Of a DNA stretch of 64,000 bases, positions 1-8,023 are shown piece after piece (position 1 is the stretch's first letter; every line of letters begins with the position of its first letter). The DNA lies in assembly GCF_030683065.1 (NCBI RefSeq), contig NZ_JAUXMX010000032.1, positions 1 to 64,000 on the forward strand, given 5' to 3'. The translations under genes were made by a program, and so were the position numbers. The notes beneath the pieces are model-generated. The model made no database searches. It was not told the origin of the DNA and saw nothing but the letters and a program-made list of their open reading frames with translations. The stretch is from Pseudomonas sp. (GTDB lineage Bacteria > Pseudomonadota > Gammaproteobacteria > Pseudomonadales > Pseudomonadaceae).

Positions 1-141
1 GCGCGCGACAAGGGCTTGATCCTGCTGTCCTGCGGCACCTACGGCAACGTGTTGCGGGTGCTTGTACCGCTGACCGCCGAAGATGCCCTGCTCGACCGTG
101 GCCTGGCGATCATCGCCGAGTGCTTCGACGAGCTGGCTTGA
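1..141 (+). CDS. gabT: 4-aminobutyrate aminotransferase, C-terminal fragment
   Basis: Only the last 46 residues and the stop are inside the window; the reading frame is open from base 1. The tail contains GLILLSCGTYGNVLRVLVPL followed by a short helix ending in CFDELA, which is the end of class-III PLP aminotransferases of the GabT type. GabT moves the amino group of GABA to 2-oxoglutarate, giving succinate semialdehyde and glutamate. GABA is the end product of the gamma-glutamyl-putrescine route, and a gamma-glutamyl-polyamine synthetase and oxidase pair lies about 11 kb downstream, so a shared polyamine/GABA catabolic role is plausible. The substrate-binding part and the PLP lysine are outside the window. 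The call rests on the C-terminal pattern only. Confidence 0.82.
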   Translation, partial: ARDKGLILLSCGTYGNVLRVLVPLTAEDALLDRGLAIIAECFDELA

Positions 142-186
142 CCCGAGTGAAAACCCCACGGCTCAGCATGTTGGGCGTTTGACTGA

Positions 187-208
187 GGCCCGCGCAAGCG
201 GGCCTTTT
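187..208 (+). terminator. Rho-independent terminator after gabT
   Basis: GGCCCGC (187-193), a four-base loop and GCGGGCC (198-204) are followed directly by TTTT. It lies 45 bases after the gabT stop and between gabT (+) and the convergent chemoreceptor gene (-). Confidence 0.8.
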
Positions 209-276
209 GTATACGGCACGCTGCGCCTCGGACATTGCGCCGCAGTGGCGGGTTGCGGCCTGAGGTGACTGGGTGC

Positions 277-1359
277 TTATTGATGGGCCAGTTCGGCGAT
301 CAGTGAGTTGACTTCCATGCTGGCTTTCTCCATCTCGGTGACCGCGCGCAGTACCTTGTTCCAATCCTGCTGCTGAGCGGATTCCAGTGCTTCGTGAGCG
401 CGCTCATGCACCGTCTTATGCGGCGTATCCAGTTGCTGGAAGCTGCGCTGTTTGCCATACAACTGCGTGGTTCCACTGTTCTGGTACCACTGCCCCAGGC
501 GGCAGGTGGTGTGAGTGCTCAATTGGGTATTGTTGTCATGCAGGAACAGGCGCTGGTACACGGTTAGCTTGAACAGCAGATGGTCGAGCTTGACCGCCTC
601 ACAGAACGAGCCCAGGGCGATGTTTTCGATCAGCTGACTCATGTGTTCGCCGAGTACGACCATCTCATCCAGGGTCTGTGCTGAGCGTGCAACGTCCGTG
701 GACAGACGCGTCGCTTCGCTGGACAGGCTGCTGGTGGAGCGGCTTGCGCTGTCTGTTTCCTGGTTGATACTGCCCACCAGGGCGCTGATTTCCTGGGTGG
801 CCTGGCTGGTACGCTGGGCCAGTGCGCGTACCTCATCGGCCACCACGGCAAAACCACGACCCTGTTCACCGGCTCGGGCAGCTTCAATCGCCGCATTCAG
901 CGCGAGCAAATTGGTCTGGTCGGAAATCGCCTTGATCAGTTCGACGATTCGGCTGATTTCGCTGACCCGTTGTTGCAGCAGGTTGACGCTCTCGACACTG
1001 CTTACGCCCTGCTCAGCCATGCTGCCCAGCGAGTCGGAGAAGCCCGCCAGTAGCGCAGAGGTTTCCTGAAAGATGCCGCTGTTCTGGTTGAGTTTTTCGA
1101 CCTCATGGCCAAGCCGTTCAGCTTGCTGGACTACGCCATCGCGGGTTTGCTGCAGAGAATCCTCGAAGCGGGCAAGCTTGCCATGCAGTTCATGCTCATA
1201 GCGGGTTACGCGGTTCAGTTCATTACTATCAAGCTGAGTCTGCTGCTGAAAGGCACGTAGCTCAACCAGCTCACGCTGTGTGGCAAGCTTGTCCTGCTCC
1301 AGACGACGGACTTCCTGTTCAAGGCTTTCACAACGCAAACGCCATTTGCGGTCAAACAT
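277..1359 (-). CDS. Soluble methyl-accepting chemotaxis protein with C-terminal CZB zinc domain
   Basis: A 360-residue chemoreceptor with no signal peptide or membrane segment, so it should be cytoplasmic. Residues 1-90 are a charged coiled coil. Residues about 90-250 are the receptor signalling hairpin, with the highly conserved tip at 144-180 ([20 protein letters not shown] then [15 protein letters not shown]) that contacts CheA and CheW. Residues about 253-345 match the chemoreceptor zinc-binding (CZB) domain: candidate ligands are H260, C286 in CRLGQWY, H314 and H318. CZB domains bind zinc and can sense zinc or oxidants such as hypochlorite; that function is family knowledge. There is no N-terminal ligand-binding domain, so CZB is probably the only sensor. 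The gene stands alone and converges on gabT. The start at 1359 is the only good Met and opens the coiled coil. Confidence 0.9.
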   Translation of the reverse strand: MFDRKWRLRCESLEQEVRRLEQDKLATQRELVELRAFQQQTQLDSNELNRVTRYEHELHGKLARFEDSLQQTRDGVVQQAERLGHEVEKLNQNSGIFQETSALLAGFSDSLGSMAEQGVSSVESVNLLQQRVSEISRIVELIKAISDQTNLLALNAAIEAARAGEQGRGFAVVADEVRALAQRTSQATQEISALVGSINQETDSASRSTSSLSSEATRLSTDVARSAQTLDEMVVLGEHMSQLIENIALGSFCEAVKLDHLLFKLTVYQRLFLHDNNTQLSTHTTCRLGQWYQNSGTTQLYGKQRSFQQLDTPHKTVHERAHEALESAQQQDWNKVLRAVTEMEKASMEVNSLIAELAHQ

Positions 1360-1667
1360 GATGGTTACTGCTCCTGAAGACCAAGGGTATTGAGGTCTGT
1401 ACGCATGGGGCGCCTATCTTATCTCGGTCACAGCCAATAAATATTGAGCCTTCGTACTATAAAGTGGCGACCCATACGACGGTGTCAGCGGCCGATTTCA
1501 CTGCGTATGCAGGCCCGGACCGCGTCGCTGTCGACAGATTTAGGGGTCTACAGTTTTTTGCTCATAATTCGTATCAATGGCGTCGTAACAAAAAGCCCCG
1601 GTCTGTCTCTATAGTTCGTACCCAAAGTCGGATGCCCTATCGGCAGTCGCCCGCCAAGGAGTCACCC
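1360..1667. other. Intergenic region between divergent chemoreceptor and ArsS-like gene
   Basis: About 308 bases that must hold the promoters of two divergently transcribed genes. The frame of the downstream radical SAM gene stays open upstream to 1464, but that extension has no family similarity. I see no clear palindromic operator. Confidence 0.4.
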
Positions 1668-2642
1668 GTGCACGCCATGCTGCCTTTGCTCGACCAACTG
1701 GCCTTTCCGGCAATTCGCCGTGGCCAACTGGAAGCGCTGCAGATCAACCTGACCTACCGCTGCAACCAGCGCTGCCTGCATTGCCACGTGAATGCCGGGC
1801 CGACGCGCACCGAAGCGATGACCGATGAGAGTCTGGCGCTGTTGCATCAGGTGATCGACGCCCATTCCGTGCGCACCCTCGACCTCACCGGCGGCGCGCC
1901 GGAAATGCATCCGCGTTTTCGTGAGCTCGTGCTGCATGCGCGCCGTGAAGGCCTGCGGGTGATCGACCGCTGCAACCTGACCATTCTGAGTGAGCCGGGC
2001 TATGAGGATCTGGCGCAGTTTCTTGCCGATCAGGGGGTGGAAGTCAGCGCCTCCTTACCCTGCTACTCGCGCGATAACGTCGATAAGCAGCGCGGCGATG
2101 GCGTGTTCGACGCCAGTATCGTCGGCCTGCAGATGCTCAATAAACTGGGCTACGGCATGCAAGGCAGCGGCTTGATTCTGAATCTGGTGTACAACCCGCA
2201 AGGCGCCAGCCTGCCCCCTGCGCAAGCGCAGCTGGAGGCCGATTACAAACGTCACCTGGCCGAAGACTTCGGCATTGTCTTCAACAACCTGCTGACCATC
2301 ACCAACCAGCCGATCGCGCGTTTCGGTAGCACCTTGGTCAGCAAGGGCCAGTTCAACAGTTATATGCAGTTGTTGCGCGACAGCTACCGCCCGGAAAACC
2401 TCGAGCCGCTGATGTGTCGCAGCCTGGTCAGCGTCGACTGGCAGGGCTACCTGTACGACTGTGACTTTAACCAGATGCTCGACTTGCCGCTGGTGCTGCC
2501 TGAGGTGATCGGCCGGGATCGGCCGCACCTGCGCGATCTGCTGGGCGCCAACCTTGATGGCAACCCCATCGTCACCCGTGATCACTGCTATGCCTGTACC
2601 GCCGGGCAAGGCTCCAGCTGTGGCGGCGCGCTTAATGACTAA
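1668..2642 (+). CDS. arsS: ArsS-like radical SAM protein (arsenosugar biosynthesis family)
   Basis: A radical SAM enzyme of 324 residues. The chosen start is GTG at 1668, with AAGGAG seven bases upstream; the frame is open further upstream but without homology. The 4Fe-4S cluster ligands are C32, C36 and C39 in CNQRCLHC. The glycine-rich SAM motif DLTGGAPEMHPRF follows. The C-terminal part has the family pattern MCRSLVSVDWQGYLYDCDFN and ends with CYACTAGQGSSCGG, extra cysteines likely to bind a second cluster or substrate. This is the ArsS/DUF3641 family, which adds the 5-deoxyadenosyl group to dimethylarsinite in arsenosugar synthesis. No arsM methyltransferase lies in the window, so the real substrate here is uncertain. 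It leads the 1.7-9.1 kb cluster; a palindromic repeat and about 100 bases separate it from the symporter. Confidence 0.85.
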   Translation: MHAMLPLLDQLAFPAIRRGQLEALQINLTYRCNQRCLHCHVNAGPTRTEAMTDESLALLHQVIDAHSVRTLDLTGGAPEMHPRFRELVLHARREGLRVIDRCNLTILSEPGYEDLAQFLADQGVEVSASLPCYSRDNVDKQRGDGVFDASIVGLQMLNKLGYGMQGSGLILNLVYNPQGASLPPAQAQLEADYKRHLAEDFGIVFNNLLTITNQPIARFGSTLVSKGQFNSYMQLLRDSYRPENLEPLMCRSLVSVDWQGYLYDCDFNQMLDLPLVLPEVIGRDRPHLRDLLGANLDGNPIVTRDHCYACTAGQGSSCGGALND

Positions 2643-2646
2643 CCCC

Positions 2647-2708
2647 GTAGGGTGCGCTGTGCGCACCACCGCAGGGAATGAAGCATTGGTGCGCACGGTG
2701 CACCTTAC
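2647..2708. repeat. REP-like inverted pair, GTAGGGTGCGC family
   Basis: GTAGGGTGCGCTGTGCGCACC and its imperfect inverse GGTGCGCACGGTGCACCTTAC flank about 20 unrelated bases. The same paired element recurs at 31762-31826 and 40994-41080, with single halves elsewhere. It can fold into a long hairpin in RNA. Confidence 0.8.
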
Positions 2709-2743
2709 ACCCGCCGATATAGCCATCTACTAAGGACCGTTCC

Positions 2744-4123
2744 ATGCAACCCACCAGTCTTACCGGGCTGTTTTTCTGGGGCTTTCTTGTGCTCTACGGC
2801 GTGCTGATGCTGGCGCTGGCGCCGCGTGCCGTGACGCTTGGCGGTTTCTTCAATGGCGAGGACAGTCAGGGGCGGAGCGCGGCACCCTGGTTATTGACCT
2901 CGAGTATTTTCATCAGCTGGATCTTCGCCAAGTCGGTGACCAACGCCGCCAACCTTGGCGCCAGTTATGGCCTGGTCGGCGGTCTGGCCTATGCCATGTA
3001 CTGGTTGTCGATCCCGCTGACCGGTTTCGTCATCTATCGCCTGCGTCGGCGCTATGCGGCTACCGGGCTGGTGAGCTTCCTGAGTAGCCATTACGGGCGT
3101 GGCGCGGCGCTGGCGTTCTCGGCAGCCATTCTGATTCGCCTGTTCAACGAGGTGTGGAGCAATACAGCGGTGGTTGGCGGCTATTACGGCGACTCCGGCA
3201 GCCTGGAGTTTATCGCCTCGGCCTTGCTGTTCACTGCCGTGACCCTGGCCTACAGCCTGCGTGGCGGCCTGCGCAGCTCGATCCTCACCGATGCCGCTCA
3301 GGCGGCCATCTTTATCGTCGCGCTGGTCTGGGTGCTCAGCCTGGTGCTGCCGAAGCATTCGCCTGCCGAGCTGGTCAGCACCAGTAACTGGGCACTGAAT
3401 GCCGGCGTCGATCTGCTCCTGGTCGCCGGTCTGCAAGCCTTCAGCTACGGTTTCCACGACCCGGTACTGACCGATCGCGGCTTTATCAGCGAAGAAAAGA
3501 CCATGCGCCGCTCCTTCGTCATCGCCGGGGTGCTGGGCTTTTTCGCCATTCTCGCCTTCAGCCTGATCGGCGTGCATGCCCAGCTCACCGGCCTGGCCGC
3601 CTCGGATAACGTGCCGGCGGCCCTGGCCAAGACCATGGGCATCGGTGCCTTGCTGGTGATGACGGTGGTGATGGTTTCGGCCGCTGGCTCGACCCTCGAC
3701 TCGACCTTCTCCAGCCTGGCCAAGCTGGCCGGGCGTGAGCTGCCGAAACTGGCAGGCCGCGACCTGGGTCAGAAAGCCATCGGCGTGGGCATGGCGGTGA
3801 TGGTGGTGTTTGCCTTGCTGGGTAACCTGCCGATGATCGCTGGTACCGATATCCTCAAGGCCACGACTATCAGCGGCACCATGGTTATCGGCCTGGCGCC
3901 GGTGTTTATCCTGCACGGCCTGACCACCCCGACGCGACTGGGTTTTCACCTGAGCTTCTGGACTGGCCTGGGCCTGGGCGTAGCCCTCACTCTTGGCTGG
4001 ATTCCGCAAAGCTTGGCCATCGGCGACGGCAAATATGCGCTGCTGCTGGGCGTCAACCTGTATGGCCTGGGTCTCTGCGTGCTCGGTTACCTGATTCCTG
4101 GCTGGCTGCGGGGTCGAGCCTGA
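2744..4123 (+). CDS. Sodium:solute symporter family transporter
   Basis: An integral membrane protein of 459 residues with about 12-13 hydrophobic segments, in the sodium:solute symporter (SSS) superfamily. The first helix is LFFWGFLVLYGVLMLALAP. Conserved patches include WIFAKSVTNAANLGASYGLV in the second helix region, SLRGGLRSSILTDAAQA in the middle, and a helix with SAAGSTLDSTFSSLAKLAGR that looks like the family's sodium-site serine/threonine segment. AAGGA lies upstream of the ATG. The stop codon shares one base with the next gene's ATG, so translation is probably coupled. Substrate cannot be read from the sequence. Its position between a radical SAM enzyme and a phosphatase suggests it moves the substrate or product of that pathway. 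Confidence 0.85.
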   Translation: MQPTSLTGLFFWGFLVLYGVLMLALAPRAVTLGGFFNGEDSQGRSAAPWLLTSSIFISWIFAKSVTNAANLGASYGLVGGLAYAMYWLSIPLTGFVIYRLRRRYAATGLVSFLSSHYGRGAALAFSAAILIRLFNEVWSNTAVVGGYYGDSGSLEFIASALLFTAVTLAYSLRGGLRSSILTDAAQAAIFIVALVWVLSLVLPKHSPAELVSTSNWALNAGVDLLLVAGLQAFSYGFHDPVLTDRGFISEEKTMRRSFVIAGVLGFFAILAFSLIGVHAQLTGLAASDNVPAALAKTMGIGALLVMTVVMVSAAGSTLDSTFSSLAKLAGRELPKLAGRDLGQKAIGVGMAVMVVFALLGNLPMIAGTDILKATTISGTMVIGLAPVFILHGLTTPTRLGFHLSFWTGLGLGVALTLGWIPQSLAIGDGKYALLLGVNLYGLGLCVLGYLIPGWLRGRA

Positions 4124-5091
4124 TGCGCGCCGGTCGCGATTGCCCGCTGGATTACCGTTTGCCCAGCGATGCCTTCGCTGGCGAGCCGTTGTTCGACTGC
4201 CAGAGTCTGTATGTGGTTGGTGGCCTCTACGGCAATCGCCAGGCCCTGGCCGCGCTGCAGCAACGGTTGGATGCAGAGCCGCAGGCGCGTGTGGTATTCA
4301 ACGGCGATGCCCACTGGTTCGACTGCGATACACCTGTTTTTCAAGAAGTAGAGCAGGGCTTGAGCGGGCATCTGGCCTTGCGCGGCAACGTCGAAACCGA
4401 ACTCGGGCGACTCGATGACAGTGGCGCTGGTTGCGGCTGCGCCTACCCGGCAAGCGTCGATGACGCCCTGGTTGAGCGCTCCAATGCCATCCAGCGCGAG
4501 TTGAGCCAGACTGTGCAGCGCTTGCCTGGCATGGCTGCGCGACTGGCCGCACGCCCGGCCACGGCGCTGGTCAGTGTCGGCGGCCAGCGGGTGGCGATCA
4601 GTCACGGTGATGAATACTCCCTGGCTGGCTGGAGCTGCGCCCGTGAGGCCTTGGCCGAGCCTGGGCGCCAGCAGCAACTGGATCAGTGGTTGGCGGCCAA
4701 GCAGGTCAGGGTGTTGGCTACCAGCCACACCTGCGCTGCGGTGGCGTTGAATCTGGCCCATGGCGCGCTGATTAATAATGGCGCGGCCGGGTTACCGAAC
4801 TTCGCTGACGGCCACTACGGGCTGATCAGCCGGATTGCTACCACGGCCCATCCGGCAGCGTTGTATCGCTGCCAGCGGGATGGGTTGTTTATCGAGGCAC
4901 TGCCGTTGCACTACGCTCACGAGGCTTTTCTTGCCGACTTCGACCGCCAATGGCCGACAGCCAGCCCGGCGGCGTTGTCTTATCGCTCACGTATTTTGGG
5001 CGCCGTGGCGGATCAGCCACAGCATGCCCTGCTGGCCGGTTTCAGCCTGTGCCAACGCCTGTGCGCTCAGGAGGCGCTGACTGATGAATAG
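4123..5091 (+). CDS. Metallophosphatase-like protein
   Basis: A 322-residue protein of the calcineurin-like metallophosphoesterase type. Visible motifs, in order: YVVGGLYGN (30-38) in place of the usual D-x-H first motif, NGDAHWFD (60-67), RGNVETEL near 88-95, ISHGDEYS near 163, TSHTCAA, and INNGAAGLPNF. The GD, GN, SHGD and SHT blocks match the metal-binding loops of the fold. Loss of the first Asp-x-His could alter metal binding, or the family may use another ligand. It overlaps the symporter by one base and the downstream fusion gene by eight, indicating one translational unit. The natural substrate is unknown; a phosphorylated intermediate of the cluster's pathway is a guess. Confidence 0.72.
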   Translation: MRAGRDCPLDYRLPSDAFAGEPLFDCQSLYVVGGLYGNRQALAALQQRLDAEPQARVVFNGDAHWFDCDTPVFQEVEQGLSGHLALRGNVETELGRLDDSGAGCGCAYPASVDDALVERSNAIQRELSQTVQRLPGMAARLAARPATALVSVGGQRVAISHGDEYSLAGWSCAREALAEPGRQQQLDQWLAAKQVRVLATSHTCAAVALNLAHGALINNGAAGLPNFADGHYGLISRIATTAHPAALYRCQRDGLFIEALPLHYAHEAFLADFDRQWPTASPAALSYRSRILGAVADQPQHALLAGFSLCQRLCAQEALTDE

Positions 5092-7225
5092 CCGCAAAAT
5101 CGCCCTGATGGGTCTGATTCTCGCCCTGCTGGGCAGTTTTTTTGTCTTCGACCTCGGTCAGTACCTCAGTCTGGACGCGCTCAAGGCGCAGCAGGCGGCG
5201 CTGAACGCCCAGGTCATGAGCAATCCCTGGCAGGCAGCGGGGCTGTTTTTCATCGCCTATGTCGCCGTTACCGCGTTGTCGTTGCCCGGCGCTGCGTTGA
5301 TGACCCTGCTGGGCGGGGCGTTGTTTGGTTTACTCGAAGGTTTTGTGCTGGTGTCCTTCGCCTCCACCATGGGCGCGAGCCTGGCCATGCTCAGCAGCCG
5401 GTTTCTGTTGCGCGACTGGGTGCGGCTGCGCTTCGGTCAGCGCCTGGCCGGGATTGATGCCGGGGTCGAGCGCGAAGGTGCGTTTTATCTGTTTGCCCTG
5501 CGCCTGGTGCCGGTGTTCCCGTTCTTCCTGATCAACCTGGCCATGGGCCTGACCCGCCTGCCGTTGCGCACCTACTGGTGGGTCAGTCAGCTGGGTATGC
5601 TGCCGGGTACGCTGGTTTATGTGAACGCTGGGCGCGAACTGGGCCAGCTGGATTCGCTGGCCGGTATTCTCTCGCCGGGGCTGCTCGGGGCATTCATTCT
5701 GCTCGGCCTGTTTCCTTTGATCGCGCGCAAACTGCTCGGCTTGGTGCAGGCGCGGCGGGTCTATGCCGGTTGGCACAAGCCCAAGGTCTTTGATCGCAAT
5801 CTGCTGGTGATCGGCGCTGGCGCAGGCGGCTTGGTCAGCGCCTATATCGCGGCGGCGGTGAAGGCCAAGGTCAGCCTGATCGAAAAACACCAGATGGGCG
5901 GCGACTGCCTGAACACTGGCTGCGTGCCATCCAAGGCGCTGTTGCGCTCTGCCAAACTGGCCAACGAGCTAAAAAAAGGCCCTGCACTGGGCTTTAGTGG
6001 CGTGCAGGGCACCGTGGATTTCGCGGCAGTAATGGCGCGTATTCAGCGGGTGATCGCCGATATCGAGCCGCATGATTCGGTGGAGCGCTACAGCGGTCTG
6101 GGGGTCGAGGTGATCCAGGGCGAGGCGAAAATCCTTTCGCCCTGGAGCGTGGAGGTCAACGGTCAGACCCTGACCAGCCGTAATCTGATCATTGCCGCCG
6201 GGGCTCGGCCTTTGGTTCCGGACATCCCTGGGCTGGAGCAGGTGCAGGCTTATACCTCGGACACCATCTGGGGGCTGCGCGAACAACCGCGCTGGCTGCT
6301 GGTGCTGGGCGGTGGGCCGATTGGCTGTGAGCTGGCCCAGGCGTTTCAGCGCCTCGGCAGCCAGGTGATTCAGGTGGAGCGCGGCGGGCGCTTGTTGCCG
6401 CGCGAGGATGCCGATGCCAGTGCCGCGGTGATGGATAGCCTGCGCGCCGATGGTGTCGACTTGCGCCTGCGCCATCAAGCCGAACGCTTTGAGATGGTCA
6501 ATGGCGAGCAGCGCATGATCGCCCGTCACCTGGACACCGGCGAAGAGGTGACCATCGCCTTCGACGGCCTGCTGCTGGCCCTCGGCCGGGTGGCCAACGT
6601 CACCGGCTATGGTGTCGAGGAGCTGGGCCTTACCGTGCGGCCCAACGGCACCCTGGAAACCGACGAATACCTGGCCACGCGTCTGCCGAATGTCTACGCG
6701 GTGGGTGACGTCACTGGTCCGTACCAGTTCACTCATGTGGCAGCGCACCAGGCCTGGTATGCGGCGGTTAACGCGCTGTTCAGTGGCTTCAAGCGCTTCA
6801 AAGTGGATTATCGGGTGATTCCGCACTGCACCTTCACCGGCCCGGAAGTGGCCCGCGTCGGCCTCTCCGAGACGGAAGCGCAGGCCCAGGGCATTGCCTA
6901 TGAGGTGACTCGTTACGGCATCGACGATCTGGATCGGGCGATTGCCGACGAGGCCGCCCATGGCTTTGTCAAAGTGCTGACCGTGCCCGGCAAGGACAGG
7001 ATTCTTGGCGTCACCATCGTCGGCGAGCACGCTGGCGAATTGCTGACCGAGTATGTGCTGGCGATGAAGTACAACCTGGGGCTGAACAAGATTCTCGGCA
7101 CCATTCATACCTATCCGACCATGAGCGAGGCCAATAAATACGCGGCCGGCGAGTGGAAACGCGCCCACGCGCCCCAGGGGTTGTTGCGCCTGGTCGAGCG
7201 CTTCCATGGCTGGAGGCGCAGCTGA
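5084..7225 (+). CDS. TVP38/TMEM64 membrane domain fused to a pyridine nucleotide-disulfide oxidoreductase
   Basis: A 713-residue two-part protein. Residues 1-235 form a TVP38/TMEM64 (VTT, DedA-superfamily) membrane module with about five to six helices and the family block FALRLVPVFPFFLINLAMGL. Residues about 240-705 are a flavin disulfide reductase of the mercuric reductase/dihydrolipoamide dehydrogenase type: FAD motif GAGAGGLVSAYIA, redox pair C275-LNTG-C280 in GGDCLNTGCVPSKALL, NAD(P) motif LGGGPIGCELAQAFQRLG, second FAD motif VYAVGDVTG, and a dimerisation domain ending TIHTYPTMSEANKYAAGEWKR. There is no N-terminal heavy-metal domain and no C-terminal vicinal Cys pair, so it is unlikely to be a mercuric reductase. 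It overlaps the phosphatase by eight bases and the next gene by one. The fusion suggests membrane-linked thiol or quinone redox work. Confidence 0.87.
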   Translation: MNSRKIALMGLILALLGSFFVFDLGQYLSLDALKAQQAALNAQVMSNPWQAAGLFFIAYVAVTALSLPGAALMTLLGGALFGLLEGFVLVSFASTMGASLAMLSSRFLLRDWVRLRFGQRLAGIDAGVEREGAFYLFALRLVPVFPFFLINLAMGLTRLPLRTYWWVSQLGMLPGTLVYVNAGRELGQLDSLAGILSPGLLGAFILLGLFPLIARKLLGLVQARRVYAGWHKPKVFDRNLLVIGAGAGGLVSAYIAAAVKAKVSLIEKHQMGGDCLNTGCVPSKALLRSAKLANELKKGPALGFSGVQGTVDFAAVMARIQRVIADIEPHDSVERYSGLGVEVIQGEAKILSPWSVEVNGQTLTSRNLIIAAGARPLVPDIPGLEQVQAYTSDTIWGLREQPRWLLVLGGGPIGCELAQAFQRLGSQVIQVERGGRLLPREDADASAAVMDSLRADGVDLRLRHQAERFEMVNGEQRMIARHLDTGEEVTIAFDGLLLALGRVANVTGYGVEELGLTVRPNGTLETDEYLATRLPNVYAVGDVTGPYQFTHVAAHQAWYAAVNALFSGFKRFKVDYRVIPHCTFTGPEVARVGLSETEAQAQGIAYEVTRYGIDDLDRAIADEAAHGFVKVLTVPGKDRILGVTIVGEHAGELLTEYVLAMKYNLGLNKILGTIHTYPTMSEANKYAAGEWKRAHAPQGLLRLVERFHGWRRS

Positions 7226-7935
7226 TGCGCGGCTGGTTGCTGGTGCTGCTGGCTTTCGCCCCGTTCACGCCAGCGGATAATCTGCTGACGCCCTGGACGG
7301 CCGGCCCGCCCGCAGGCGAATGGTCATCACCCTGGCGGCTGGCTGATATCCCCAAACTCAAACCGTCCGAGCGCACTCTGGTCGACCAGGGTGGGCAGCA
7401 GGTGCTGCAGATCAAGGCCGATGCCGCCGCTGGCGGCTTGCTGCATCCGCTGGATCTGCCAGGCGATCAGCCCTGGCAGCTGAGCTGGCAATGGCGCACC
7501 GAACAGAAGCTGGAGCAGGCCCGCTTCGCCACCCGCGAGGGTGACGACTACGCGGCGCGGGTCTATGTACTGCTGGATTACCCGCTGGATTCGCTGAGCT
7601 TTGTCACCCGGCAGAAGTTGCGTTTGGCGCGCACCTTCTTCGACCCGGATCTGCCGGCTGCGACCCTGAGCTATGTCTGGGATAACCGCGCCGCGCCCGG
7701 TACGCGCGCCCCCAGTGCCTATACCGAGACGGTAGAGATGCTGGTACTGCGTGGCCCGGAGACGCCGCTTGGGCAGTGGCAGGAAGAGCGTCGCGACCTG
7801 CGCGCCGATGCAATTGCCGCCTTCGGTAGCGCACCGCGGCGCATCCTGGGCGTGGTGTTTGCTGCCGACAGCGACAACACCCGCGAGCGTGTCGAGAGCC
7901 ATTTCAGCGCACCGAAATTGCAGGTCAAACCGTGA
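7225..7935 (+). CDS. DUF3047-family exported protein
   Basis: A 236-residue protein starting at ATG 7225, whose first base is the last base of the upstream stop codon. The first 18 residues (MRGWLLVLLAFAPFTPA) look like a signal peptide, so it is probably periplasmic. The mature part has the DUF3047 pattern: LLHPLDLPGDQPWQLSWQWR, YAARVYVLLDYPLD, LSYVWDN, and VFAADSDNTRE near the end. This domain is thought to be a beta-sandwich of unknown function. Its place at the end of an overlapping gene run (symporter, phosphatase, TVP38-flavoprotein) argues that it works in the same process. The next gene begins 88 bases later. No catalytic residues can be assigned. Confidence 0.78.
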   Translation: MRGWLLVLLAFAPFTPADNLLTPWTAGPPAGEWSSPWRLADIPKLKPSERTLVDQGGQQVLQIKADAAAGGLLHPLDLPGDQPWQLSWQWRTEQKLEQARFATREGDDYAARVYVLLDYPLDSLSFVTRQKLRLARTFFDPDLPAATLSYVWDNRAAPGTRAPSAYTETVEMLVLRGPETPLGQWQEERRDLRADAIAAFGSAPRRILGVVFAADSDNTRERVESHFSAPKLQVKP

Positions 7936-8023
7936 ACCTGCTATCGCTTGACGACAGACCAGGCGCATAGTCTTTACCATGCGGTCACTGTTTCAGCCGT
8001 GAATCAAGGGAAGCCTCGGCTCG

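Noticed and set aside
1464..1667. Longer N-terminus for the ArsS-like protein
   Set aside because: The added 68 residues lack family similarity, while GTG 1668 has a good ribosome-binding site and gives the normal length.
5894..5940. Mercuric reductase identity of the disulfide reductase part
   Set aside because: The redox pair is shared by the whole family. The N-terminal metal domain and C-terminal Cys pair needed for mercury reduction are absent, and no mer genes are near.
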